DNA from: Sulfobacillus thermotolerans
Lineage (GTDB): Bacteria; Bacillota; Sulfobacillia; Sulfobacillales; Sulfobacillaceae
Assembly (NCBI GenBank): GCA_002951815.1
Contig: CP019454.1
Location: forward strand, 2,046,001-2,110,000
Direction: 5' to 3'
Length of the DNA stretch: 64,000 bases
A program made the translations under genes and the position numbers. The notes below the pieces were generated by a model. It did no database searches. It saw only the letters and a list, made by a program, of their open reading frames with translations, and was not told the DNA's origin. The stretch's first letter is position 1; the number at the start of each line of letters is the position of its first letter. Of this stretch, positions 1 through 8,489 are shown in pieces.

Positions 1-149
1 ATCTTGTGGCGTGACATGATTGGCTTACGCCATCGAGTTCACCATTATGGTGGAATTGATTTGTTGCGGTGCGGGAAACAATCCGAACGGATTTGACGCC
101 GCTTATCGAACAATTTATTGCGTTACAAGACCAGATGACATCGATGTAA
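1..149 (+). pseudogene. 3' fragment of a HepT-like (DUF86) RNase toxin gene, frameshifted
   Basis: The window opens inside this gene. Frame 1 reads LWRDMIGLRHRVHHYGG, matching the HepT/DUF86 C-terminal region with its R-x4-6-H-x-Y catalytic pattern. The similarity then moves to another frame, which reads RETIRTDLTPLIEQF and ends at a TAA at 147-149. The switch lies at about 60-75. HepT is the RNase half of MntA-HepT toxin-antitoxin pairs; the antitoxin would lie to the left, outside the window. The broken frame suggests a dead toxin, unless the upstream part differs from expectation. Confidence 0.5.
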
Positions 150-392
150 TAGTGCTTAGGGACCGCCTGATTGCTTGGCCTTGTTTTTTATGAACTCCAT
201 GAATATCCTACAAATACCGAATGGGGGAGGGATGGCAATGATGCAAAGGATGGTATGCCTAAAGAACTTAAGACCGGAAGGATTCATGCGTCATAAAAAA
301 ATTAGAGAGAGTGTGAGATTGTAGATCACGGGGCATTATCCTCAATTTCTTCGGTGTGGCAGCGGTCAGACCTCTCGTGGGAGGCATTTTGC

Positions 393-950
393 TTGATCCA
401 AGGAACCCGAATCACCCTGCGTCCTTTTACCCGCGATATGTGGCGTACGTATTACCATTGGCGTCTCGACCCTGAAGTCATGTTTTGGGCTACGGGAGAG
501 TCATATGCTTTTAGCCTTGTACCGGAAGAAGCATTTATGGCGGCATTCGAGCAGAGTATTTTAGTGGACTATCACCTAGTATCTGGCTGTTTGGGAATAT
601 TTACGGATGACGATGACTTTATCGGTGAAATCAGTTATCGGGATATGGATGTTGTGGCAGGCAGCGCCGTTCTAGGGATTCTGATTGGGAATAAATCTTA
701 CTGCGGCAAGGGATATGGGACGGATGCAGTTCGAACGATGTGTCGCTTTCTGTTTCAGCGATTTGGACTGCGCCGCATACAATTAGACACGTGGCCTGGC
801 AATGTCCGTGCCTTGAAGGCCTATGCTAAAGTCGGATTTCAAGTGGAAGGACGCTTACGTGAAGCGTTACGAGTTAACGGGCAGCCTATGGATCAAATGA
901 TATTGGGTCTATTGCGCCACGAGCTGTTGGAAGACGAAGCAATGGCCTAA
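393..950 (+). CDS. GNAT family N-acetyltransferase (RimJ/RimL type)
   Basis: A 185-residue acetyltransferase predicted to move an acetyl group from acetyl-CoA to an amine, either a protein N-terminus or a small molecule. It begins IQGTRITLRPFTRDM, the usual first strand of the RimJ/RimL group. The acetyl-CoA loop is GNKSYCGKGYGTDAVRTM (Q/R-x-x-G-x-G/A type), and the C-terminal NVRALKAYAKVGF segment is typical. I prefer the TTG at 393 because GGGAGG sits 8 nt upstream and the protein then starts like its family; a GTG at 354 would add 13 residues without a ribosome site. The substrate cannot be told from the sequence. It stands alone and ends at a strong terminator. Confidence 0.85.
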   Translation: MIQGTRITLRPFTRDMWRTYYHWRLDPEVMFWATGESYAFSLVPEEAFMAAFEQSILVDYHLVSGCLGIFTDDDDFIGEISYRDMDVVAGSAVLGILIGNKSYCGKGYGTDAVRTMCRFLFQRFGLRRIQLDTWPGNVRALKAYAKVGFQVEGRLREALRVNGQPMDQMILGLLRHELLEDEAMA

Positions 951-961
951 ATGGGACAAAA

Positions 962-994
962 GCCCCGGTAAGATTGGTTACCGGGGCCCTTTTT
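962..994. terminator. Bidirectional intrinsic terminator
   Basis: A perfect 10-bp stem (962-971 pairing with 978-987) has a 6-nt loop. It is followed by CCTTTTT on the plus strand and preceded by a short A run that serves the minus strand. It sits between the convergent acetyltransferase and threonine aldolase genes. Confidence 0.85.
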
Positions 995-1005
995 AGGAGC
1001 CAACG

Positions 1006-2121
1006 CTAGTCAACGGATTCCTTGGTGCGCACCGCGTCCAATAGCAATGTATTGAATTGGTCAAAGAGATCGCGTAAGGACAGCTCAGGAATCATGCCGA
1101 GCTGGTCACCCACACTGACCTCAAAAGAGCAGCTGTGGGTTCCGTGTTCGCGTAAAACTCCTGTCAGACCGATGGCGGTTGCGCGGTGAAGCTGTTCTAA
1201 TATCGCCTCGACTTGTTCTTTGGGCAAGTCAACGTAGACATGAAACATATTGCTGACAGGGACCAAAGGCATAGTCCAAACGCCCTGCAAACGATTAAAG
1301 CGTGCGGCTAACTCTTGCGCTTGGGCGTAATAACGGGCCATGTTGTTGACACGCCGATGAAAAAAGTAGTCGGCGGCTAGAATGTACGGATATAAACTGA
1401 TGAGGTCGCCGCCATGGCGGCGTTTCCATATTTTTGCCTGATCTGTGAATGGCTTAGGTCCGGCCAAGATGGCTCCTGCAATGCCACCGATCCCTTTATA
1501 AAATGAGACATAGACGCTATCAAAGAGGGCAGACACCTCAGCCGCAGTTTTTTGGTAATAGGGCAACACCTCGAACAGCCGTGCGCCATCTAAGTGCAGA
1601 ACGATGCCTCGCTCACGGCAGACATGGGCGATGTCTTGGAGCGTTTCGAACGGGGGAAGTTGACCACCAATTTCCCGTTGGGGTAACTCGAGCAGTAAAA
1701 CCGCGACGGATTCAGGCAAGTTGACGACGTCCGCTAGGTCGATGAGGCGATCGGGGGCACCAAGGAGGATCGGCTCAATATGGTGAAGGTGGCGCAATCC
1801 GCCTTCTTCGTGAATTTCTAAATGGCATAGGGGATGGTACGCTACTTTGGGAAGATGTTGTTGGTCGCACCAAATGCGCAAGGCAATTTGCTGTGCCATG
1901 GTCCCGCTAGGAAAAAATACGGCACTCTCTTTACCCAAGTACTCGGCGATTTTGTTCTGAAACTCCTCGATGATCACGCCTTGACCATAATAGTCCGCGT
2001 CCGTCATTTCCTCAGTGTCCGCTAACGCTTCTTTTAATATCTGGACTCGCCGGCGGCCATGGCCGCTGATTTGATGGGACGTTTCTTTAAACGAAGTCAA
2101 AAGCGCATTGGGATTCGGCAT
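1006..2121 (-). CDS. Low-specificity L-threonine aldolase / beta-eliminating lyase family
   Basis: A 371-residue PLP enzyme of fold type I. Family members split L-threonine or L-allo-threonine to glycine and acetaldehyde. The expected PLP lysine is Lys209 in SFYKGIGG, and Asp178 in LHLDGARL should bind the pyridine nitrogen. The early FFPSGTMAQQ segment (about 69-78) is the phosphate-binding loop of this family. AAGGAG lies at good spacing before the ATG at 2121. It is transcribed alone and convergently with the acetyltransferase. The exact substrate (threonine or another beta-hydroxy amino acid) is inferred from the family only. Confidence 0.85.
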   Translation of the reverse strand: MPNPNALLTSFKETSHQISGHGRRRVQILKEALADTEEMTDADYYGQGVIIEEFQNKIAEYLGKESAVFFPSGTMAQQIALRIWCDQQHLPKVAYHPLCHLEIHEEGGLRHLHHIEPILLGAPDRLIDLADVVNLPESVAVLLLELPQREIGGQLPPFETLQDIAHVCRERGIVLHLDGARLFEVLPYYQKTAAEVSALFDSVYVSFYKGIGGIAGAILAGPKPFTDQAKIWKRRHGGDLISLYPYILAADYFFHRRVNNMARYYAQAQELAARFNRLQGVWTMPLVPVSNMFHVYVDLPKEQVEAILEQLHRATAIGLTGVLREHGTHSCSFEVSVGDQLGMIPELSLRDLFDQFNTLLLDAVRTKESVD

Positions 2122-2341
2122 CGGTCAGCTCCTTCAGGTTCATCTGAGGGCAGTTCGGCCCTGCAGACGATGCATTCGTTTTTTCCTAGGGGTCCTAGGC
2201 TGGACCTGGTCATTCTCTTGAGAAGTATAGCGCTTTTTCCGTAATCGTGGCGCCGTGATTAGCCAAGGGGGAGCAGAAGACGTTGTGTGTAACCTCCGAC
2301 GGGTGCACTACGTTCTATATTGCAGAAATCGGAGGTGCGAA

Positions 2342-3757
2342 ATGATGAAGACTTTCAGTATGGTGGCGGCGGGCGTGGCATGCGGCTGGGTTTTGACCGG
2401 ATGCGGCGCTACGCATCAGGCCGTGCCACCGCAACCGAACAAAGCCGCGTCACGAACCCAAACATCGCCGGCACGCAACAAGTCGACGGCGACCCCACAG
2501 CCTACGTCTCCTTCACCAAATCTTGCAAGCCAACCAAATGGGACATCCGCGATTAAAACGTCTGTGGTCACAACAACAGCGCCAACGGTGACAGGACCCT
2601 TTAATCCGGTTGTGATGCAGGCCATGAATTACGTAAAAGTGCATACTCAAGTGGCCTTGCAAGCCCCGGAAACCATTGCGATTCCTGCGACCTCTCGCTA
2701 CCTTGCCGCATCAGCCACCGCTTCTCCCACGTTCTACCGGGTGAATCTTCAGCTGACCAAGACACCCATGGGTTTAAACAATCCCCAGGATGACTCCGGC
2801 GTTAACGGTGGTTTAGCAGATGTGCTTGGCGGATTTGGAGCCACAGAATATGGTTCCCCGAGTGGAGCCGCTGCCACCTTGCATCAGTTGCTCTATATTC
2901 AACCACCGTCTTCGGCGCCCCAAACGGTGAATCTCGGAACCGGGTTGACAGGAACTCGTTGGAATAGTGGACTGGTCGAGTGGCACGAAGGCGACTGGAC
3001 GTTAGAAGTGGTGGGAGGATCTGTCTTAGGGGATGTGCAAAAGGCGCAAGAGGTGGTGCTATATCTGCACCGTCATTTGTTGCCGGAGACCCGCGGGGTG
3101 CTCGAAGTGTTGAATGCGCCGGACGGGGCGCATACCACAGTGATATGGCAGGAAGGCTCGGTATTATACCAAGCTGATGACTATCATTCTGCCACCGGCG
3201 CCATGGAAATGGCGATGTCCATGCGCGAATATCCTTCCGGGGCGATGCCGTCGATGGACGCTGCGGCCACATTTTCGACACCGGAATTTGCGGGGGTTCA
3301 TGTCAGGCGTCTCACCGGTACGCAAATCGTGCCCGCCATTGCGCAGGGATATCAAAGCCCTACCGATAAGGCGATGGTGTTTTCCAGCAAGGCGTTTGTG
3401 CCACTGGAGGGATTTTCTGGATATTTAGATGGGCATTCGTTCGTCTTCGATATCTATCAAAATTACCCGAATGGCTTAGTATTGGGAGCAAGCTATCATC
3501 ATGTGCCAGTGTATTTTGGCCCCGGCCCCAGCCCGGTCTTTAGCGTGATCAACTTTACAGGGGATGAGGTGGTGTTAGGAAATCCTGCGGCGGGCAGTTA
3601 TATGGCCATTAATCTGATGACGGGGCAACGTACGGTGAATCTGTCCGCCGTTCTTTCGTTGAAAGGCTATCCAGGAATCGGATTGCCCTCGCACATTCTT
3701 GGGCTCCCCGGCACCCATTATTCGCCCCAAATTGCATATCCCCAAGACCCTTCTTAA
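2342..3757 (+). CDS. Secreted lipoprotein of unknown function
   Basis: A 471-residue predicted lipoprotein. The N-terminus has a Lys, a hydrophobic stretch and the lipobox LTGC, with the acylated Cys at residue 21. A linker rich in Pro, Ser, Thr and Gln follows (about 24-80), and then a globular region. I chose the ATG at 2342 because GGAGGTG lies just upstream and this start gives a proper signal peptide; the open frame extends further 5' but that part looks non-coding. I do not recognise the globular domain. Its last codons overlap the tail of the convergent lipoprotein gene by 4 nt. Confidence 0.75.
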   Translation: MMKTFSMVAAGVACGWVLTGCGATHQAVPPQPNKAASRTQTSPARNKSTATPQPTSPSPNLASQPNGTSAIKTSVVTTTAPTVTGPFNPVVMQAMNYVKVHTQVALQAPETIAIPATSRYLAASATASPTFYRVNLQLTKTPMGLNNPQDDSGVNGGLADVLGGFGATEYGSPSGAAATLHQLLYIQPPSSAPQTVNLGTGLTGTRWNSGLVEWHEGDWTLEVVGGSVLGDVQKAQEVVLYLHRHLLPETRGVLEVLNAPDGAHTTVIWQEGSVLYQADDYHSATGAMEMAMSMREYPSGAMPSMDAAATFSTPEFAGVHVRRLTGTQIVPAIAQGYQSPTDKAMVFSSKAFVPLEGFSGYLDGHSFVFDIYQNYPNGLVLGASYHHVPVYFGPGPSPVFSVINFTGDEVVLGNPAAGSYMAINLMTGQRTVNLSAVLSLKGYPGIGLPSHILGLPGTHYSPQIAYPQDPS

Positions 3758-4122
3758 GAGACGTGCACAATAAGGGCGACCAATTGGTGGCCCTTTTGGT
3801 GTTGACCCTTGACCATAACGACATTGCCCACTTTGACTGATGTGACGGCAATCGGTTTGTGTTGTGATGTAAATCGCGTGTGAGGTGTCAACACGAACAC
3901 TTTCGTTTTGTCTTTTTTCGTCGTAATGGTGAGCGATGTCGAGGAGATAGCGGTGACATGACCTTTCACATGGACATCTCGCGGATGAGAAAAAGTATGG
4001 GGAGAGCTGACGGTCTGCGTAGGTGCTTCGGAACTCGGTTTCGGTGTTGCTCCGCATCCCGTGATAAGCCACCCCGCAGTGGCGGCAAGAAGAGTGATGC
4101 GGAGGATAAGTGATCGACGCAT
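3754..4122 (-). CDS. Small lipoprotein with a DUF5666-like beta-barrel domain
   Basis: A 122-residue predicted lipoprotein. The signal is MRRSLILRITLL..., with the lipobox LITGC (Cys at about 23). A Ser/Thr/Pro linker follows, then a short domain with alternating strands, HVKGHVTAISSTSLTITT and KVGNVVMVKG. These resemble the OB-like repeats called DUF5666. AGGAGG lies about 11 nt before the ATG at 4122; an ATG at 4161 would spoil the signal peptide. The same kind of repeat occurs in the next gene upstream (4232-5245), so the two are probably related. Function unknown. Confidence 0.7.
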   Translation of the reverse strand: MRRSLILRITLLAATAGWLITGCGATPKPSSEAPTQTVSSPHTFSHPRDVHVKGHVTAISSTSLTITTKKDKTKVFVLTPHTRFTSQHKPIAVTSVKVGNVVMVKGQHQKGHQLVALIVHVS

Positions 4123-4190
4123 TGGGGTTTTAACCTCCTGTTGATATAAAAAGGACGGCAATGAGCAGATTTATCTTTGGTCCAAGGGAG

Positions 4191-4226
4191 TGTGGAGCAA
4201 GGGCGTTAGAGCGTCCTTGCTCCACA
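4191..4226 (-). terminator. 12-bp inverted repeat after the secreted-protein gene
   Basis: A perfect 12-bp stem (4191-4202 with 4215-4226) has a 12-nt loop just past the stop codon of the minus-strand gene ending at 4232. There is no clear U run after it, so it may be a weak terminator or an mRNA-stabilising hairpin. Confidence 0.5.
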
Positions 4227-4231
4227 ATAGT

Positions 4232-5245
4232 TTAATTAGCCGTGGAGGCGTCATGCATGACACGAATATGCACCTTATGGGCGGTGACGTGAACGGCGAC
4301 CATGGCCCCCGCAGGAATTTGCGCTAAGGATGCATTGGGATGGTCGGGGTAGACGACGGTGACAGTCTTAGATCCGACAGTGATAGTGGCTTGGCCCCAA
4401 GCGGTCGTGAGGTTAAGGGCCGAGGTATTGCTTCCCGTTAAGGTCCCCACGACATTGTGTCGTGCGATATCAGCAACTTTTTTCCATGGTGCGAGGTGTT
4501 CGGGCATTAATTCCAAGACAGCGTGGGTTTGCGGGTTGAGAATGGCCTGGACGTGTTGACCGACTTTTAGGTGGTCAAGCCAATGAGGCGCCGGGGAAGG
4601 CACCGTATAAGATACGGTTCCCCATTTTTTGGTCGTGAGCGTAATAAGGCCATTGGCAGCACTTGTCACTTGGGCGAGGGTCCGGTTAGCCGGTGCTGCC
4701 AAAACCGTCGGGGTGAGGCTTGTCGAGGACGTCACACCGTAGACGGTCACGCTTTGCCCTGGCGTGAGAGTCGAAAAACCAACGAGTTGTGCGGTACTGA
4801 CTGCGGTCAGCGTCCAGGTTTTCTTTTTGCCCACAACTGTCCAAGTTCCATTAGTATTTTGTAAGGTGCCGTGGACCACCGGGACCAGAAAGATCTGGGG
4901 ATGCGAACCTTGCCAGCTAACAATGCGCAGGTGTTCTCCTGTTTTGATAGTATTAGCAAGGACACTATAGGGGCCCGCTTTTATCGCGGCATTAGCTAAC
5001 GATATGGTGTGAGACAGTGCGTTCTTGCCATGCGTCACGGTCAGCGTTTGTCCGCTAATCGCTGTAACCCGGACAGCTAGGCCCTTATAGTGGGTATGTT
5101 TTTTCGTATGGGGCATGACGGTGTTTGTGCTAAGTTGAATGGCTGGGGAAGGGGCTGGTGAGGACTGAGCGAATGCTACGGCGCCTCCTCCGACGACCAT
5201 GAGGCCGGATAGACCAATAATTAGGGTCTTGGTGCGATTGGTCAT
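4232..5245 (-). CDS. Secreted protein with repeated DUF5666-like domains
   Basis: A 337-residue exported protein. MTNRTKTLIIGLSGLMVVGG plus an AFAQS cleavage-like site makes a good Sec signal peptide, and there is no lipobox Cys. The rest is built of repeated short beta-rich units with the pattern 'V..I....L.L......V..VGQ.V', for example LKVGQHVQAILNP. These look like tandem DUF5666/OB-type repeats, three or four of them. GAGGG lies about 10 nt before the ATG at 5245, and a GTG sits immediately before it. The protein is rich in Thr, Val and His. Function unknown; a cell-surface role is inferred only. Confidence 0.7.
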   Translation of the reverse strand: MTNRTKTLIIGLSGLMVVGGGAVAFAQSSPAPSPAIQLSTNTVMPHTKKHTHYKGLAVRVTAISGQTLTVTHGKNALSHTISLANAAIKAGPYSVLANTIKTGEHLRIVSWQGSHPQIFLVPVVHGTLQNTNGTWTVVGKKKTWTLTAVSTAQLVGFSTLTPGQSVTVYGVTSSTSLTPTVLAAPANRTLAQVTSAANGLITLTTKKWGTVSYTVPSPAPHWLDHLKVGQHVQAILNPQTHAVLELMPEHLAPWKKVADIARHNVVGTLTGSNTSALNLTTAWGQATITVGSKTVTVVYPDHPNASLAQIPAGAMVAVHVTAHKVHIRVMHDASTAN

Positions 5246-5519
5246 CACAAATGTGCCCTCTTTCGTTGTAATTTGTGGAAGAATGCAAGGCAGACTTGAT
5301 TGCACTTCCAGTGTCATCTTAACCACTCTTACTGAAGTCGCCCTGAAAGTGCCCTGAACTTCTGCTGAATCTTTGAATTGGACGATACCATTGATGGGAA
5401 AGACAGCGGTTTTGGGTGTCTTGGATAAAGGTGGAGGGTGGTGCACCGTGAAAGGGTGAGCGCGGCCTTAACAAAAGCCCAAGGAAGCACCTCCCGGGGC
5501 CGTCTTCAGTGGTGCGTCG

Positions 5520-5906
5520 TCACTGTGCGAAGGTGATCCAGCGATTTGCGGTAAAATTCCAGAGAAAGGCAGTGAATAATCCCATTGCCATCGCAATGGG
5601 GACTGCGATATGTGCGGAGGCGACCGCGACCCACACCGCGCCTTCGTTCAGAGCTAGCCCCATGAGCGCGACGCCAATGAACAATGGTAATTGACGCGAG
5701 AGCATAGCGGATGGGCTGCGAAAGGTCCAACGGTGGCTTAAAGGATAGTTGACCGCAAGGCCTACGAGAAAGCCCATACTTTGACAAGCCAGGTAGGACC
5801 AATGGCTAAGGTTGTAAAGAACAAAGCTCATTGTCCATGCCACAAGGGCGGCGATACCGCCTGAGAGCGCATATTTTATGGCTTGGCGGATTAGAGAGAC
5901 GCGCAA
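5520..5906 (-). CDS. GtrA family membrane protein
   Basis: About 128 residues with four predicted membrane helices. It starts RVSLIRQAIKYALSGGIAAL and ends NFTANRWITFAQ, both typical of GtrA. Known GtrA proteins help flip polyprenyl-linked sugars for cell-wall or O-antigen glycosylation. The start is uncertain: the TTG at 5906 gives a family-like beginning, but no good ribosome site is visible and longer in-frame readings overlap the upstream oxidoreductase remnant. The usual partner, a GtrB-type glycosyltransferase, is not nearby. Confidence 0.75.
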   Translation of the reverse strand: MRVSLIRQAIKYALSGGIAALVAWTMSFVLYNLSHWSYLACQSMGFLVGLAVNYPLSHRWTFRSPSAMLSRQLPLFIGVALMGLALNEGAVWVAVASAHIAVPIAMAMGLFTAFLWNFTANRWITFAQ

Positions 5907-5947
5907 TAGAGCAGCCAGACAAAGACCGGGGGCAATGAAAAGCTGTT

Positions 5948-6586
5948 TTACGCTTTGACGACCTTTTGAGGTACCCACCGTTCTTGTTGCGTGTGTTCGA
6001 GATATTCGGCATCGGTGTTGACGGCCCATAAATTGTAATCTCCACCTAATAGATTGCGAGCGGCTAAAAACCCTGTCATCATCGCATGATCTTGATTATT
6101 ATAACGGTGCATGCCATTGCGGCCCACGAGCTGCAAGTTGTGAGCGATGTGCGCTAATTCGTGTCGGATGGTGGCAATTCGCTCTTGATATCCTTCATCG
6201 TAAACCGGATAGGCTTTCGGCACGCGTACGACCTGTCCATCCATAATAAGGTGCTCCTGTTTGATGAGCTTCATGCTTCGCAGCTCGGACTCGGCAAGCG
6301 CTAGCAGCGCGTCATCGCTCTGATTCCACAACCCGTCACCTTCAAAACAAAAGTATTCCATGCCTAGACATGTTGTGGACGGATCAGGGACCATGGCCGG
6401 ACTCCAGTTGCCGAAGTTCTGTATGCGTCCAACTAATACCGATGGGTCGTGGATGTAGATCCAGTTGTCGGGAAATAAATTGGAGGTGTTGATAATGAGC
6501 GCGACTGTAATGAAATCGCGGTAGTGCAGTGCGCTAGCGGCGTTCCGCGTTGCAGAACGTCGTGGGCCAGGGCGAATAGCTTGTAG
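5948..6586 (-). pseudogene. C-terminal remnant of an FAD-dependent (UGM/protoporphyrinogen oxidase-like) oxidoreductase
   Basis: About 210 codons match the C-terminal half of a FAD-dependent amine-oxidase-like protein often found with GtrA and glycosyltransferases. Recognisable pieces are ALHYRDFITVALII, LFPDNWIYIHDP, WSPAMVPDP, GMEYFCFEGD and VGRNGMHRYNNQDHAMM. The N-terminal Rossmann domain with its FAD-binding GxGxxG is missing. Similarity starts immediately after the stop codon of the DUF2079 gene (6589), which suggests a deletion that removed about half of the gene. The only in-frame ATG (6394) lies well inside the conserved region. Likely inactive. Confidence 0.7.
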
Positions 6587-6588
6587 GT

Positions 6589-8007
6589 TTAAGACCTCTT
6601 CTCAAACAACCAAATGTTGTGTTGGTGGGCGATGACTTTCCAGTGGGAATTCGCTCGCAATATATGGAACCAATGGTGGAGGGCCTTTGCAGACACGAGT
6701 TCATTCGACATATCGTTCATATCCATAAAGGCGTAGGTGCCAGGTGTGCTATGAGCTATTGCGGATGCATCAATTAAACGAAGTTGGGTGCGGTTGGCCA
6801 ACAATGCGATGTCTTTGTTCATGCCGATCACAGGAGCGTTCCTAGGGATGCGGTGCCACATAGTTCGCAAGACGCTTTGGTATGGTTGATAAAAGGTTAG
6901 CAATTGACCCGAAGCTTGGGTAAAAGTGAACAGCAAAAGACCGGCCATGGCCCACAGCCATAGCCATTTGGTTTGTAAACGGATCTTTGGCCAGAGTGTG
7001 AGAGCTGTTGCAAACAAAAAGGGGACGGCGGGAATCCAGTATTGGTGAAATGGATAGATTTGTGGGTCAAATCCGGACAACCCATTAAAGGCGAAAACGG
7101 ATAAAATGGGAAGTCCATAAGGTGAGAAGAATGCGCTCCACAGCGGTAGAACAAAGCCGAATGCCAGAAGAAGCACGACAACGGCAGCAACCACGTTGGG
7201 ACGGGTCCATGCTTTGATAATGAGCCCGGGATGTGACACAAGGTGTTGAAAGGCTGCCGTGGGGTCTACTCCAAGCCACCCATAGGTAACGGTCCAGACC
7301 ACGACGCCATGGGGATAGATCCAGGGCAAGACCACGAAAAAATCGAGCAGCACGGTTCCTAATCCAATCAAGATAGCGATAATGCCGTAACGCGTCTCCT
7401 TGTGAAGCAGAAGACCAACGCCAAAAACAGCGGTCACCGCGGCACCGACGTCTTTGGTCGCGGAGGCAATGACGAGCCCTATCACGAATAGTCCAAGGCG
7501 CCTATTCTCAAAAGCACAAATGGCCAGAAAGAATCCTGGAATCATCATGACGTCGGGATGCCAATCGAAAAAGGCAGGGCCTATCACGGCGGGATAGAAG
7601 GCATAAAGGAGTAGCCAGCCTATGAGATCGAATGCGGTGAATTGATATTTTTGAGCGTAATAAAAGATCCCCAAAAAGCCTGTGCTCAGGGCAAGAGTTT
7701 GAACGATGAGGATGCCCGGCTGACCGATTAAGCCATAGAGCAATCCTAAGGGATAAAGAATGTAGCTGCCGGAGTCTGCTAATGCGGGATATCCCACCAC
7801 CGTGTCGTAGGCGCGCCAGTGTCCTTGACTGATGAGCCACAGGGCTTGACTATACCAAGCCATGTCCATGCCCGTGGCGTGCCAGCTTTCTAGACGCCAT
7901 AGGGATATAACTCCCGCCGCAAGGGACAAAGCAAGCGCCACTGCGATGGCAACCGCTTGGAAAGAGCGTTTCGGATGAGAAACAGGAGTGGCTAGAGATT
8001 CGTTCAC
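6589..8007 (-). CDS. DUF2079 family polytopic membrane protein
   Basis: A 472-residue protein with about ten or more predicted membrane helices. The motif GMDMAWYSQALWLISQG near residue 46 and the FFDWHPDVMMIPGF segment (about 148-161) are characteristic of DUF2079, a GT-C-like fold probably related to glycosyltransferases that use lipid-linked sugars. Conserved acidic residues in the first loop would fit such a role, but no activity is established. It sits upstream of a truncated oxidoreductase and GtrA on the same strand, suggesting a former surface-glycan cluster. Confidence 0.8.
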   Translation of the reverse strand: MNESLATPVSHPKRSFQAVAIAVALALSLAAGVISLWRLESWHATGMDMAWYSQALWLISQGHWRAYDTVVGYPALADSGSYILYPLGLLYGLIGQPGILIVQTLALSTGFLGIFYYAQKYQFTAFDLIGWLLLYAFYPAVIGPAFFDWHPDVMMIPGFFLAICAFENRRLGLFVIGLVIASATKDVGAAVTAVFGVGLLLHKETRYGIIAILIGLGTVLLDFFVVLPWIYPHGVVVWTVTYGWLGVDPTAAFQHLVSHPGLIIKAWTRPNVVAAVVVLLLAFGFVLPLWSAFFSPYGLPILSVFAFNGLSGFDPQIYPFHQYWIPAVPFLFATALTLWPKIRLQTKWLWLWAMAGLLLFTFTQASGQLLTFYQPYQSVLRTMWHRIPRNAPVIGMNKDIALLANRTQLRLIDASAIAHSTPGTYAFMDMNDMSNELVSAKALHHWFHILRANSHWKVIAHQHNIWLFEKRS

Positions 8008-8052
8008 AGGAAATGCTCCGTTTCATGCGTAGTGTGAGGGATTTTGCCTAAT

Positions 8053-8271
8053 TCACATGATATGAAAAGTCCCAAAGAGCAAGCCACAAATCAGCTCCAA
8101 GCGAAACGCTTGCCAATAGCGAAGACGAGGCCACCCAAAGAGGTCTGGCAAGGTGAGATTCCAGAGCCACATCAGAAGAGCAGGAATGCCAAAGACGACC
8201 ACGGCGACCAAGAAGACACCCAACGAACCGAATCCAGCAAACGGTAACAAGGGAAACCCGCTAAAGTTCAT
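8053..8271 (-). CDS. Small two-helix membrane protein
   Basis: A 72-residue protein with two hydrophobic segments, one at about 16-40 (LGVFLVAVVVFGIPALLMWL) and a weaker one near the C-terminus (LELICGLLFGTFH). Between them is a Trp- and Leu-rich stretch. AAAGGAG lies at normal spacing before the ATG at 8271, which supports real coding. It is separate from the DUF2079 gene by a 45-nt spacer. I do not recognise a family. Confidence 0.6.
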   Translation of the reverse strand: MNFSGFPLLPFAGFGSLGVFLVAVVVFGIPALLMWLWNLTLPDLFGWPRLRYWQAFRLELICGLLFGTFHIM

Positions 8272-8489
8272 ACGATCACGCTCCTTTTTGTGAGTCCGAC
8301 TGGTAAGTTTAGGATATCATAGGCCAACTTTTCTGATGGATATGGAAAGCTTATGTCGTAAAATAGTTTGGAAGGTCATAGCCCATCATGGAAACCTGTT
8401 GGTACGTGGGCTAGTCATTGATTCGATGGGGACGTAAGCGTAGAGGCAGGGGTTGCCCCTTGTTGGGAAGGTTATTTCGGAGAAGGGAT

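Noticed and set aside
2185-2199. CCTAGG-GGT-CCTAGG repeat upstream of the threonine aldolase gene
   Set aside because: Short palindromic unit without a U run or clear partner; not enough to call a regulator site.
1377-2244. Several open frames inside and opposite the threonine aldolase gene
   Set aside because: No ribosome sites, odd composition, fully overlapped by a well-conserved PLP enzyme.
2802-3281. 159-codon minus-strand frame within the lipoprotein gene
   Set aside because: Antisense shadow in moderately GC-rich DNA; the plus frame has signal peptide, lipobox and ribosome site.
3575-4072. 165-codon minus-strand frame next to the small lipoprotein
   Set aside because: Overlaps two better-supported genes in other frames and has Arg/His/Cys-rich noise composition.
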